56,769 nucleotides of DNA from positions 1 through 56,769 of the forward strand of contig NZ_JAAXPA010000040.1 in the NCBI RefSeq assembly GCF_012396235.1. The letters run 5' to 3'. This document shows positions 16,960 to 24,782 of this stretch, piece by piece. Source of the DNA: Rhodococcus opacus. GTDB taxonomy: Bacteria > Actinomycetota > Actinomycetes > Mycobacteriales > Mycobacteriaceae. Position 1 is the stretch's first letter; every line of letters begins with the position of its first letter. The notes under the pieces were generated by a model. It did no database searches and had not been told where the DNA came from. It saw nothing but the letters and a program-made list of their open reading frames with translations. The position numbers and the translations under genes were made by a program.

Positions 16960-17163
16960 CGCGATCCCACCCTGCTGAAGAAGGAAAAACCGGTTCCGAC
17001 TGTAACCTGCGGCTGCATCATCGGTGGCGAAACCGCGGCATCGGAAGACTACCCCGGCGATTGTCCGCCGGCAGGGCTGAAATGTTCGGCTCGAGGTCTC
17101 GGTAAAGATGTGTGTGCCGTCGTGGTGCCGCCCGTGGCACACAGCACCTCGCCGAGCAAGGGT

Positions 17164-18201
17164 TCAGGGCAGCGATTCGGGCAGCCCGAACGGCTCGAAG
17201 TGTTCCGGCCCGAGGAACGAGGTGAGGTCCGCGATCTTGGTGCCGCGCAGGGTCAGCACGGTGATCGACCAGGGCAGGTGGGTGCCGGCGTCTTCGTCCC
17301 AGAGGTAGAAGGCGACGGCGGGCTGACCGTTCGCACCGACCGGGAGGTGACGCCACGAACCGCACCCCGTGAGCGGGACCCGGACCGCGAAATCGGTGAC
17401 CGCGTCGAGACCGCGGTACCAGTGCGCCATCGGTGGCATCGACCAGGTGACATCCTCCGTCAGCAAGGCAACCAGGGCGTCGGCATCACCGCGTTCCAAA
17501 GCACTGGAGTACCCGGCGACGATGGCACGCAGACGCGTGTCGTCGATCTCTCGCAAAGTGTGCGCCTGCGTGACCGGCGGAATCTTTTCGGCGACGATCG
17601 CCCGTGCCCGCTGCAGCGCGCTGTTCACCGACGCCGTCGACGTATTCATGGTGTCGGCGATCTCGGCGGCGGAGAAACCCAAGACTTCGAAGAGAAGCAG
17701 GGCCGCCCGCTGATTGCCCGGCAGATGTTGCAGTGCCGCAACGAATGCCAATTCGACAGCCTCGCGTTGCTCGTAGTGTGCGGCCGGCCCCGCCGATTCG
17801 GCGGTCGGACCCGCGTCAGCGTAGGGCCCCAGCCAGGCCACGTCCGTGAGCGGGATGTCACCGATGACGGCACGATCACTGGACGGGCCCAGGTCGACGG
17901 GCAGGGCCCGCCTACCGCGCGATTCGACGGTGTCCAGGCACGTGCGTGTCGCGACGGTGTAGAGCCAGGAGCGCAGCGTGCTTCGACCTTCGAACCGAGC
18001 AAAACCGCGCCACGCCCGCAACAAGGCATCCTGCAGAGCGTCGTCGGCGTCGTGACTGGATCCGAGCATGCGGTAACAATGCGCGTGCAGTTCTCGGCGC
18101 AACGGTCCGACGAGGCGGGTGAACGCGGCATCGTCTCCATGGCGCGCCCTGGCCAGGTCGGCATCCTCGGCGTCTTCCGCGACGGGTGTTCGTGCGGACA
18201 T
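17164..18201 (-). CDS. ECF-type sigma factor with C-terminal SnoaL-like domain (SigG/SigJ-like)
   Basis: About 345 residues from the ATG at 18201 (a GTG three codons upstream is also possible). Region 2 is DLARARHGDDAAFTRLV then ELHAHCYRMLGSSHDADDAL with the -10 recognition helix QDALLRAWRGFARFEGRSTL. Region 4 is LPGNQRAALLLFEVLGFSAA with EIADTMNTSTASVNSALQRA. A ~120-residue NTF2/SnoaL-like domain follows (ALERGDADALVALLTEDVTW, HWYRGLDAVTDFA), as in SigG/SigJ-type ECF factors, where it modulates activity in place of an anti-sigma factor. No anti-sigma gene is next to it. The lipoprotein hydrolase gene upstream on the same strand may be cotranscribed. Confidence 0.9.
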   Translation of the reverse strand: MSARTPVAEDAEDADLARARHGDDAAFTRLVGPLRRELHAHCYRMLGSSHDADDALQDALLRAWRGFARFEGRSTLRSWLYTVATRTCLDTVESRGRRALPVDLGPSSDRAVIGDIPLTDVAWLGPYADAGPTAESAGPAAHYEQREAVELAFVAALQHLPGNQRAALLLFEVLGFSAAEIADTMNTSTASVNSALQRARAIVAEKIPPVTQAHTLREIDDTRLRAIVAGYSSALERGDADALVALLTEDVTWSMPPMAHWYRGLDAVTDFAVRVPLTGCGSWRHLPVGANGQPAVAFYLWDEDAGTHLPWSITVLTLRGTKIADLTSFLGPEHFEPFGLPESLP

Positions 18202-18326
18202 GTCGGTCACAAGGGACGATTCTGCCCGACCGCCGGCGGCCGCACCGGCGACCGGCGAGACCTGCCAGCGGTAGACCGGGCCCCGCGGTCGATCTCGGGC
18301 ATCGGACCGTGGCACAGCGCACCGCG

Positions 18327-19706
18327 TCACCTGGTGGTGGTCGCAGCCGGTGTGGGCGCCAGCGACATCCCGGCGTAGACCTCGTCGAGAACGGTGGGGA
18401 GCAAAGCGTTCGCCGTGGTCTTGCCCTCGGGTGACAGGGTCAGATTCGTCCAGATCACCAGCGTGACGTCGTTGTCCGGGTCGTAGCCGATGAACGAGTT
18501 GAAACCCGGCAGCTCACCGCCGTGGTAGTACATCGAGGCGTTCGGCCCGAAACGCTGATAGCTGATGCCGTACCCGTATTGCTGCCCGTCGGGTGTGCTC
18601 GGATCCTCGGGTTGCAGGCTGTGGAGCCATTGCTGCTGGTACTCGGGATTCAGGACAGTGCCCGACACCAGGGCCCGGATCCACGTGGCCAGGTCGTCTG
18701 CCGTGGAGATGGCGCCACCGGCAGCGGTGGCGTAGGAGGAATTCTGGTTGGTGTAATCGAGGGGTTGGAGCGTTCCCGCGCGTGCGGCGGCCTGCATGTC
18801 GGCGGGATACTCCTCGTCGACCATCGCGTAGGACGATTCGCCGTACATGTAGCCGTGCGAATAGCGATCCGGGATGGTCGCGGCGTCGACGGCGGCGGGA
18901 AGCGAGGTTTGCTGCAACCCGAGGGGCCCGAACAATCGATCCCGGAATTGCTCGGCCAATGGGCGCGCGCCGACCTTCTCGGCGATCAGACCCAGCAATG
19001 CGTAGTTCGTATTGCTGTACTCGTAGGAGGTGCCCGGCGGGAAGTCCGGCGGGTGCCGGAACGCGATATCCAAGACCTCTTGCGGCGTCCAGGCCTTCGC
19101 CGGGTCGGCATCCAGAGTGGCCGCGAATTCGGGCGAGTTCGTGTAGTTGTACAGTCCACTGCGCATCGTCAACAGCTCTGCGACGGTGATGTTCTCGCCG
19201 TTGGGCACATCCGAAACGTAGGTGGACACCGGGTCGCTGAACTCGAGCTTCCCGTCTTGGGCGAGGAGCACGGTCAGCGCCGCCGTCATGGTCTTGGTGT
19301 TCGACGCGATCCGGAAATGGGTTTGTTCGTCAGGCGGCGTCTGCGCGCCCAGTTCGGCCGTACCGACCACGGCGCCAAAGGTCCCCTGCGGGGTGCGGAG
19401 CTGCACCACCGCGCCGGGCACGAGTAGCTCCTCGGCCGCCGCGTTCACCGCGGCCTGGAATGTAGCCGGATCGATGGGTTTCAGCGCCGACCCCTCCGGT
19501 GCGGCCGCGCTCGTCGCGGCGGGCACTGCACCGTTGGACGCCTGCGAGGTCGTCGGCTCCGAACTGGTCGAGCAGCCCGCGATCGCAACGGCAACGCCCA
19601 CCGCGAGCACAGCGGCGCGGGTGGCATTCGGTGTGCGGCACCGGCGCCCTCCAGCCGTCCGGCTCGGCACGTTCCCCACCGGGAAATTCCTCATCGCCGG
19701 CATCAC
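18327..19706 (-). CDS. Beta-lactamase-family serine hydrolase, lipoprotein
   Basis: A 459-residue class C beta-lactamase/DD-peptidase-fold protein. A lipobox VAIAGCS at about residue 45 predicts a lipid-anchored exported protein. The catalytic SxxK is FRIASNTKTMTAA, the YxN is SYEYSNTNYALLG, and the third motif is YHGGELPGF (HxG in place of KTG). These enzymes include esterases, D-aminopeptidases and penicillin-binding relatives; lactamase activity cannot be assumed. The N-terminus before the signal is unusually long and a start nearer MRNFPVG is possible. Confidence 0.87.
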   Translation of the reverse strand: MMPAMRNFPVGNVPSRTAGGRRCRTPNATRAAVLAVGVAVAIAGCSTSSEPTTSQASNGAVPAATSAAAPEGSALKPIDPATFQAAVNAAAEELLVPGAVVQLRTPQGTFGAVVGTAELGAQTPPDEQTHFRIASNTKTMTAALTVLLAQDGKLEFSDPVSTYVSDVPNGENITVAELLTMRSGLYNYTNSPEFAATLDADPAKAWTPQEVLDIAFRHPPDFPPGTSYEYSNTNYALLGLIAEKVGARPLAEQFRDRLFGPLGLQQTSLPAAVDAATIPDRYSHGYMYGESSYAMVDEEYPADMQAAARAGTLQPLDYTNQNSSYATAAGGAISTADDLATWIRALVSGTVLNPEYQQQWLHSLQPEDPSTPDGQQYGYGISYQRFGPNASMYYHGGELPGFNSFIGYDPDNDVTLVIWTNLTLSPEGKTTANALLPTVLDEVYAGMSLAPTPAATTTR

Positions 19707-20013
19707 CGCCTCTGCGGCAGAGTTCGATACCGCGCCGATGTGCGGTATCAGCTGGGCAGATCTCCTTGTGCATCCTAACCCCGATGCCCGCCCGCTCCTT
19801 CGACTTCACCGGAACAATCTCCCGCGAGAAAGTACACTTCTCCACCTTCACGATGGGCCCCGAGGAGACAGAATGCGGGAACCGCACTGACACCCGATCA
19901 CCGGTTCGCCTCCTCCGACCCGCTCATCGTCACCCGCAACAACCCGCTCAGACGAACGCGGCGTCGGAGAGGGGTAGATCCGCCGCACCTGTAGCGCCCA
20001 CCAAATCGGCTCC

Positions 20014-20038
20014 GTTTCAAGAATGGTCGCGAGGGTAA
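20014..20038 (+). promoter_or_regulatory. SigB/SigF-type promoter at the head of the gas-vesicle locus
   Basis: GTTT (20014-20017), exactly 15 nt, then GGGTAA (20033-20038). This fits the stress sigma consensus GTTT-N14-17-GGGTA(T/C) of mycobacterial SigF and streptomycete SigB. The predicted transcription start (20044-20048) coincides with the ATG at 20048, so the first gene may be leaderless. Nothing else is seen between 19707 and 20013. Confidence 0.65.
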
Positions 20039-20047
20039 TTGCGGTGT

Positions 20048-20863
20048 ATGGGTGCACGAGTGAGGACAAGCGGCCGGAGCACACCGGCCAGGCCTGACCG
20101 TGGAGGCACTTCCTCTCACAGCAAGACCGCGGACAACGACGAGCCGAGGGCCACCGCCACGGCGGCGACAGTTCGATCTCACCAGATTTCGATGAAGTCG
20201 ACGCCGCCCGCCGTCGCAGCCTCGGGTCGGCTGCCACGAAGACGACCGTTGCCCCCCAGGCGGCCGGCAGCCGAAAAATCACCCTCCACGTCACGCGACA
20301 GCGTGCCCGGGAGAAGCAAACCCGCACCCCGAGCGGACCGCCCCGACGCTACGAAGCCGACGGCCCGGAAGCGTTCCCGAGACACAGGGTCCCACGTGAC
20401 GGCGCGCCCTCGGCCCACCACGCCGGCTCGTCAGCGCAGGCCTGACCCGATCTCGCAGGAGACCGAACGCGGACTGTTGTCGCGGTCGGTCGAGGCGGTC
20501 ATCGCGTGGCTGAAAGACCACGTTCACCGGCTCATGGACGCGATGCGAGAACGCGGCGAGACGGTGACGCTGAATATTCGGCAGAAGTTCCGGGAATGGA
20601 TGGACACGCTCGTCGACACGATCGCGCAGAGCGACGCGGGGATCGACGCCGTAATCGCAGGCATTCGGGCCGCGCTGACCGGCAAGAATCCTGTGTGGGC
20701 CGCGATCAAAGCGCTCGTGTCCGGGTTGAGCGGCAAGGCCAAGGTCGCCCTCGTTCTCGTCCTTGTCCTCGGGTCCCTGCTCGCGCCGGTATTGCTCGTG
20801 GTCCTCCTGCTGGTGCTCATTGTCGCGGCACTGGTGGCGGCGGTGCGCGCCGCCGCCACGTGA
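20048..20863 (+). CDS. Gas-vesicle-locus membrane protein of unknown function
   Basis: About 271 residues. The first ~135 are Arg/Pro/Ser/Thr-rich and probably disordered. Then come amphipathic helices (LSRSVEAVIAWLKDHVHRLM, LNIRQKFREWMDTLVDTIAQ) and a C-terminal hydrophobic segment of about 35 residues (KVALVLVLVLGSLLAPVLL onward) that predicts one or two membrane spans close to the C-terminus. A TTG at 20039 is also in frame, but the SigB-like promoter would start the mRNA at or just before the ATG at 20048. Unrecognised family; placed here because of position and a shared promoter type with the gvp genes. The start could also be the internal ATG near 20193. Confidence 0.6.
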   Translation: MGARVRTSGRSTPARPDRGGTSSHSKTADNDEPRATATAATVRSHQISMKSTPPAVAASGRLPRRRPLPPRRPAAEKSPSTSRDSVPGRSKPAPRADRPDATKPTARKRSRDTGSHVTARPRPTTPARQRRPDPISQETERGLLSRSVEAVIAWLKDHVHRLMDAMRERGETVTLNIRQKFREWMDTLVDTIAQSDAGIDAVIAGIRAALTGKNPVWAAIKALVSGLSGKAKVALVLVLVLGSLLAPVLLVVLLLVLIVAALVAAVRAAAT

Positions 20864-20997
20864 ACGCCCAGAATCTTCTCCGTGAACAGGGTTGCTGCTG
20901 AGGCACTTTCGATTCTCGGCGCCAATCCGCCATCTAGAGACAGTCCGCATGGATGCGTGGCCGCCGAAGGCTGCCCGAACCGAATTTATTGCTGGTG

Positions 20998-21022
20998 GTT
21001 GAGTGTCTCGCAGCTTGGGTAG
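20998..21022 (+). promoter_or_regulatory. Second SigB-like promoter, upstream of the gvp operon
   Basis: GTTG (20998-21001), 15 nt, GGGTAG (21017-21022). It has the same spacing as the promoter at 20014 with one mismatch in each box. It would drive the operon beginning at 21144. Its spacer contains GTGTCTCGCAG, an inverted copy of the core of the two direct repeats downstream. Confidence 0.5.
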
Positions 21023-21048
21023 TCGACAAGCGGCGCCCCTTACCGCGC

Positions 21049-21096
21049 ACGGTTTTGCGAGACATTTCCGAGGACGGTTCTGCGACACATTGCCGA
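21049..21096 (+). repeat. Direct repeats (23 bp, 25-bp period), operator candidate for the gvp operon
   Basis: ACGGTTTTGCGAGACATTTC (starting 21049) and ACGGTTCTGCGACACATTGC (starting 21074) match at 20 of 23 positions across 21049-21071 and 21074-21096. The 25-bp period would put two sites on nearly the same DNA face. An inverted core copy (TGCGAGACAC on the minus strand, 21003-21013) lies in the promoter spacer. This layout suggests cooperative binding of a regulator between promoter and gene; the regulator is unknown. Confidence 0.55.
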
Positions 21097-21143
21097 AGTG
21101 GGCGAGCGGCGCGCCGGTGACTACTCGGTAAAGGGGTTCGACG

Positions 21144-21866
21144 ATGAAAACCAAAGGTCAGGTGGCATTGGCCGTCGGCGCGGGATACATGCTCGGCCGT
21201 ACACACCGAATGAAGATGGCACTGATGCTCGCGGCCGCGGGTGCGACCGGACGCTTCCCCGGCGGGCCACGCGATTTACTGGAACGCGGTACGAAGATGC
21301 TCGCGAGCTCCCCCGAGTTCGCCAAGATCAGCGACTCGGTGCGTGAAGAGCTGGTCAGCGCGGCGAAGGCCGCAGCCGTCACCGCCGCAAGCCACCGTAT
21401 TAACTCGCTCAACAGCCGCCTCCTGTCGAGCGGCGGAGAAGTCGTCGGCGACGTTGGCGACACCGTGGACGACACCGCGAGTGGTGTCGGCAATTCCGTA
21501 GGCAAGCTCAGCAGGCTCGGAAAACTCGGTCGCAAGCGACGCGGCCGGTCCGAGGACGAGGAGTACGACGAAGCCGAAGTCGAGGAAGAGCCGGACGAAC
21601 AGTACGCCGACGAGGACGACGAGTACGAGGAACCCGACGAGGAAGATGCCGCAGACGAGGAAGATGCCGCCGACGAGGAATCCGCGCCCCCACGCAAGCG
21701 CCCCGCCGCGCGTCGACGGACTTCCAGCAACGGCAGCTCCCGGCCGACCAGCAGATCGCGGAGCGCAAAATCCGACGAGGATGACGAAGAGGCCCCTACC
21801 AGGGTCCGCAAGACACGGGCGAAAGCCACGACTAATTCTGCGCCCGTCCGACGGGCACGGAGGTGA
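21144..21866 (+). CDS. Gas-vesicle operon acidic protein with N-terminal hydrophobic segment
   Basis: A 240-residue protein with three parts. The N-terminal ~45 residues are hydrophobic and Gly/Ala-rich (QVALAVGAGYMLGRTH, MKMALMLAAAGATG). A helical middle follows (EELVSAAKAAAVTAASHRIN). The last ~130 residues are low-complexity: a strongly acidic stretch with a repeated EEDAAD unit (about residues 135-185), then a basic Ser/Arg tail. Ribosome binding site AAAGGGG. It ends 5 nt before the SRPBCC gene. Comparable accessory proteins sit in streptomycete gvp clusters (the Y/Z genes), but I assign no function. The charge-block design suggests phase separation, surface coating or nucleic-acid contact; that is inference. 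Confidence 0.75.
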   Translation: MKTKGQVALAVGAGYMLGRTHRMKMALMLAAAGATGRFPGGPRDLLERGTKMLASSPEFAKISDSVREELVSAAKAAAVTAASHRINSLNSRLLSSGGEVVGDVGDTVDDTASGVGNSVGKLSRLGKLGRKRRGRSEDEEYDEAEVEEEPDEQYADEDDEYEEPDEEDAADEEDAADEESAPPRKRPAARRRTSSNGSSRPTSRSRSAKSDEDDEEAPTRVRKTRAKATTNSAPVRRARR

Positions 21867-21871
21867 CGGCG

Positions 21872-23041
21872 ATGACGAACGCCGCAAAGAAACTACAAGG
21901 GGCCGTACCGGGCGACGGGCACGGCGCGTCGAGCGTGCTGCAGGACTCGATACAGACGCTGCTCGGCACGGTCGCCGAGAAGGCACTGACGTCGGTCTCG
22001 GACAAGGTGTCGAACACCTCCGGTCGGCTCACCGACTACGCCGAGAGCGGCGGTGAAGGAGGGCTGCTCGCCGCACTCACCGGTTCCGAGAAAACGGATG
22101 ACGATGAGTCGCCGGACAAGTCCGACACCGGCGGCGGCTGGTGGGAGGGCGCCAAGCAGATGGTCAAGGACAAAGCCTCCGACGTCAAGGAGGCCGTCAC
22201 CGGCGGGGGCGGTGGTGGTAGCGGAAAAGGCAAGAAGCTGAAATTGACCAATATCGTCGAAACGATCGACGTCGGAGTCCCGGTCCAGCTGGCCTACAAC
22301 CAATGGACCCAATTCGCCGACTTCCCGTCGTTCATGAAAAAGGTCGAACGGGTCGAACAGGAATCGGACGAAAAGCTCGAATGGAAAGCGCAGATCTTCC
22401 TGTCGCACCGAACCTGGGAAGCGACGATCCTCGAGCAGGTTCCCGACGAGCGGATCGTGTGGCGCTCGAAGGGCGCCAAAGGTTTCATCGACGGGGCGGT
22501 GACGTTCCACGAGGTGACCCCCGATCTCACCCGCATCGTCCTCATCCTCGAGTATCACCCGAAGGGATTGTTCGAGAAGACGGGAAACCTCTGGCGTGCA
22601 CAGGGACGACGAGCACGGCTCGAATTGAAACACTTTGCACGCCACGTCATGACACAGGCCGTTCTCCATCCCGACGAAGTCGAGGGCTGGCGCGGAGAAA
22701 TCCGGGACGGTCAGGTAGTCGAGCAGGAGGAGGACGAGGCGCAGCCGGAGGAATCGGAGGATCTCGAGGAAGAGGAAACGGACGAGAGCGAGGGTGAAGA
22801 GCCCGAAGGCGAGGAGCCCGAAGGCGACGAGGCTGAGGAAACCAACGAAGACGACACCGAGGAAACCGACGAGGACGCCGGCGAGCAAACGGACGAGGAC
22901 GAGGAAGCACCGCCGCCGCGGCGCCGAGGTCGCCCGCGCAAGACCGCGGCTGCCGCCGAGGATCAGGCCCCGAAACGGCGAGGTCGCCCGCGCAAGACTG
23001 CCGCGAAGACGGCGGGCTCGAGACAAGGAGCACGGCGATGA
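21872..23041 (+). CDS. Gas-vesicle operon SRPBCC-domain protein with acidic tail and two AT-hooks
   Basis: 389 residues from the ATG at 21872, eight nt after GGAGG; a GTG at 21863 is less well placed. After a ~120-residue N-terminal part comes an SRPBCC (START/cyclase-dehydrase) domain at about 127-265: IVETIDVGVPVQLAYNQWTQ, FADFPSFMKKVERVEQ, HRTWEATILEQVPDERIVWR. This fold makes a hydrophobic cavity. A strongly acidic region (about 290-345) follows. The C-terminus has two AT-hook cores, RRGRPRK near 352-357 and 370-375, encoded by an exact 20-bp repeat (22925-22944, 22979-22998). AT-hooks bind the minor groove of DNA. The SRPBCC member resembles GvpZ-type proteins of actinobacterial gas-vesicle clusters. 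Its stop overlaps gvpA by 4 nt. Confidence 0.82.
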   Translation: MTNAAKKLQGAVPGDGHGASSVLQDSIQTLLGTVAEKALTSVSDKVSNTSGRLTDYAESGGEGGLLAALTGSEKTDDDESPDKSDTGGGWWEGAKQMVKDKASDVKEAVTGGGGGGSGKGKKLKLTNIVETIDVGVPVQLAYNQWTQFADFPSFMKKVERVEQESDEKLEWKAQIFLSHRTWEATILEQVPDERIVWRSKGAKGFIDGAVTFHEVTPDLTRIVLILEYHPKGLFEKTGNLWRAQGRRARLELKHFARHVMTQAVLHPDEVEGWRGEIRDGQVVEQEEDEAQPEESEDLEEEETDESEGEEPEGEEPEGDEAEETNEDDTEETDEDAGEQTDEDEEAPPPRRRGRPRKTAAAAEDQAPKRRGRPRKTAAKTAGSRQGARR

Positions 23042-23451
23042 CGGCGATACAACCGGCGGGGGGAGGTGGCGGCGGAGTCAGCGGCGGTCCCAGCTCGAGT
23101 AGCCTCGCCGACGTCATCGACACCATCCTCGACAAGGGTCTCGTCATCGACGCCTACGTGCGTGTCTCGCTGGTCGGCATCGAACTGCTGACGATCGACG
23201 CACGCGTCGTGGTCGCCAGTGTCGACACCTACCTGCGGTTCGCGGAGGCCGTGAACCGGCTCGAAATCGGCAGTGGCGAGCCGAAGGGCCTGACGGATCT
23301 CGTCGGGGACGTCACCGAGGGTGGTGCCAAGTCGAAAACCAAGGGCGCACTCGAGTCCGCGGGCGAGAAACTCGGCGACATCCTCGGCGGAGGTCAGGAA
23401 GAACCTGAGCGCGAACGGGTTTCGCGCAAGTCCACTCGAGGGGACAAGTGA
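23038..23451 (+). CDS. gvpA: Gas vesicle structural protein GvpA (major shell protein)
   Basis: 137 residues. The conserved GvpA core is SSSLADVIDTILDKGLVIDA, YVRVSLVGIELLTIDARVVV, ASVDTYLRFAEAV (about residues 18-80), the helix-strand-strand-helix unit that stacks into ribs. The N-terminus is a flexible Gly/Ser leader and there is a ~55-residue Lys/Glu-rich C-terminal extension, as in other actinobacterial GvpA proteins and longer than the ~70-residue cyanobacterial form. Start overlaps the SRPBCC stop (ATGA) and its stop overlaps gvpF, so translation is coupled. Confidence 0.95.
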   Translation: MTAIQPAGGGGGGVSGGPSSSSLADVIDTILDKGLVIDAYVRVSLVGIELLTIDARVVVASVDTYLRFAEAVNRLEIGSGEPKGLTDLVGDVTEGGAKSKTKGALESAGEKLGDILGGGQEEPERERVSRKSTRGDK

Positions 23452-24230
23452 TGTCTACGTCAAACCAGAGCACCGACGAGCCGCGCACCAGCGGTGTCTA
23501 CGTGTACGGAATCGTGCCTGCCGATGTGGAAGCCGAAGAAGACGCGGTCGGCGTATGTGACGGACCGGTCAGCACCGTCAAGCACGGCGACATCGCAGCG
23601 CTCGTGAGCGAAATTTCAGTAGACAGACCGCTCGGTAAGCCCGAGGACCTCCGAACCCATGCGCACGTGCTGGACGGCACGTCTCGGGTGGCACCGGTGC
23701 TCCCACTTCGTTTCGGGGCGGTCATGACCGATGAGGATGCCGTCGCGGAGGAGTTACTCGCGGCACACGCCGAGGAGTTCGCCGCCGCGCTGGAGGAACT
23801 CGAAGGCCGAGCACAATACGTCGTGAAGGGGCGATACGTCGAGGAGGCGATCCTCCGAGAAATAATCGAAGAGAACGAACAGGCGAGCAAGCTGCTCGGC
23901 ACGATCCGAGATCAGCCCGAGGAGACCACCCGCGACGCCCGGATGGCCCTCGGCGAGATCGTGAGCAACGCCATCGAGGCCAAGCGCGACGAAGACACCC
24001 GGAAGGTGGTCGAAGCACTCGACTCGCTGTCCGATTCGGTCAACGTCCGGGAACCGACGCACGAGGAGGAGGCCGCGCAAGTAGCCGTCCTCGTCGAGGT
24101 CGCCCGGCAGGAAGAACTGGAGAAGGCGGTGGGAGAACTGGCCGAGCAGTGGGACGGCCGAGTCGACATGCGCCTGCTCGGACCGCTCGCCGCCTACGAC
24201 TTCGTGGTGACGCAGAAACCGGAGGGCTGA
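23451..24230 (+). CDS. gvpF: Gas vesicle protein GvpF (GvpF/GvpL family)
   Basis: 259 residues. Motifs of the family are GVYVYGIVPADV at the start, the strand HGDIAALVSEISV, RVAPVLPLRFGAVM, and the C-terminal LLGPLAAYDFVV. GvpF proteins bind GvpA and help load subunits on the growing vesicle. The ATG at 23451 shares its A with the gvpA stop (TGATG); a GTG at 23448 is also in frame. A long Glu-rich middle (DEDAVAEELLAAHAEEFAAA) is predicted helical. Confidence 0.94.
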   Translation: MSTSNQSTDEPRTSGVYVYGIVPADVEAEEDAVGVCDGPVSTVKHGDIAALVSEISVDRPLGKPEDLRTHAHVLDGTSRVAPVLPLRFGAVMTDEDAVAEELLAAHAEEFAAALEELEGRAQYVVKGRYVEEAILREIIEENEQASKLLGTIRDQPEETTRDARMALGEIVSNAIEAKRDEDTRKVVEALDSLSDSVNVREPTHEEEAAQVAVLVEVARQEELEKAVGELAEQWDGRVDMRLLGPLAAYDFVVTQKPEG

Positions 24231-24233
24231 CCG

Positions 24234-24485
24234 ATGGGTCTGCTGTCGTTCATCGCCACCCTGCCGCTCGCCCCCGTTCGCGGGGTGATCTCGCTGGCCG
24301 AGTTGATCCAGCAACAGGTCGAGGAGGAACTCCACAATCCCGCGAGTGCGCGCCGCGCTCTCGAGGAGCTGGAGGACGCCCGTGCGGCAGGCGAGATCTC
24401 CGCCGAGGAGGAAGAGCAGGCACAGCAGGCCATCCTCGATCGAATGACCGGAACAGCACATCCCACCGGTCCGGAAAAGGAGTGA
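24234..24485 (+). CDS. gvpG: Gas vesicle protein GvpG
   Basis: 83 residues: MGLLSFIATLPLAPVRGVIS at the N-terminus is the hallmark of GvpG, followed by a helix LAELIQQQVEEELHNPASAR and ALEELEDARAAGEISAEEEE. GvpG is a small assembly factor that works with GvpF/L. The start is 3 nt after the gvpF stop. Confidence 0.92.
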   Translation: MGLLSFIATLPLAPVRGVISLAELIQQQVEEELHNPASARRALEELEDARAAGEISAEEEEQAQQAILDRMTGTAHPTGPEKE

Positions 24486-24491
24486 CGGGCG

Positions 24492-24782
24492 ATGGCAGAA
24501 GAGGAGCCACCACCGTTGCCGGCACCCGAGATCGCCGAGATCGCGACGCGTGACATTGCGCAGTTGACCGGCAAGAAACCACTGGGTGCGACATCGGTCA
24601 TGCCGACCGACGACGGCTGGACGGTGGAGGTGGAGGTAGTCGAGGACCGGCGAATACCGTCGTCGACGGACATGCTCGCGATATACGAGGTGGTGTTGGA
24701 TCTGGATGGAGAGCTCCTGTCCTACCGCAGAACCCGCCGCTACGTCCGAGGTGTCGGTGACAGCGGGAGCGCGCAGTCATGA
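24492..24782 (+). CDS. gvpO: Gas vesicle protein GvpO
   Basis: 96 residues. The GvpO pattern is seen as ARDIAQLTG-like (TRDIAQLTGKKPLGATSVMP), DDGWTVEVEVVEDRRIPSST, DMLAIYEVVLDLDGELLSYR, RTRRYVRG. GvpO is required in haloarchaea and conserved in actinobacterial clusters; it probably aids regulation or assembly. Its stop overlaps gvpJ by 4 nt. Confidence 0.92.
   Translation: MAEEEPPPLPAPEIAEIATRDIAQLTGKKPLGATSVMPTDDGWTVEVEVVEDRRIPSSTDMLAIYEVVLDLDGELLSYRRTRRYVRGVGDSGSAQS

Noticed and set aside
19898..20327. Minus-strand ORFs opposite the start of the gas-vesicle locus
   Set aside because: They are antisense to the disordered part of the membrane protein and carry no motif; the SigB-like promoter supports the plus strand.
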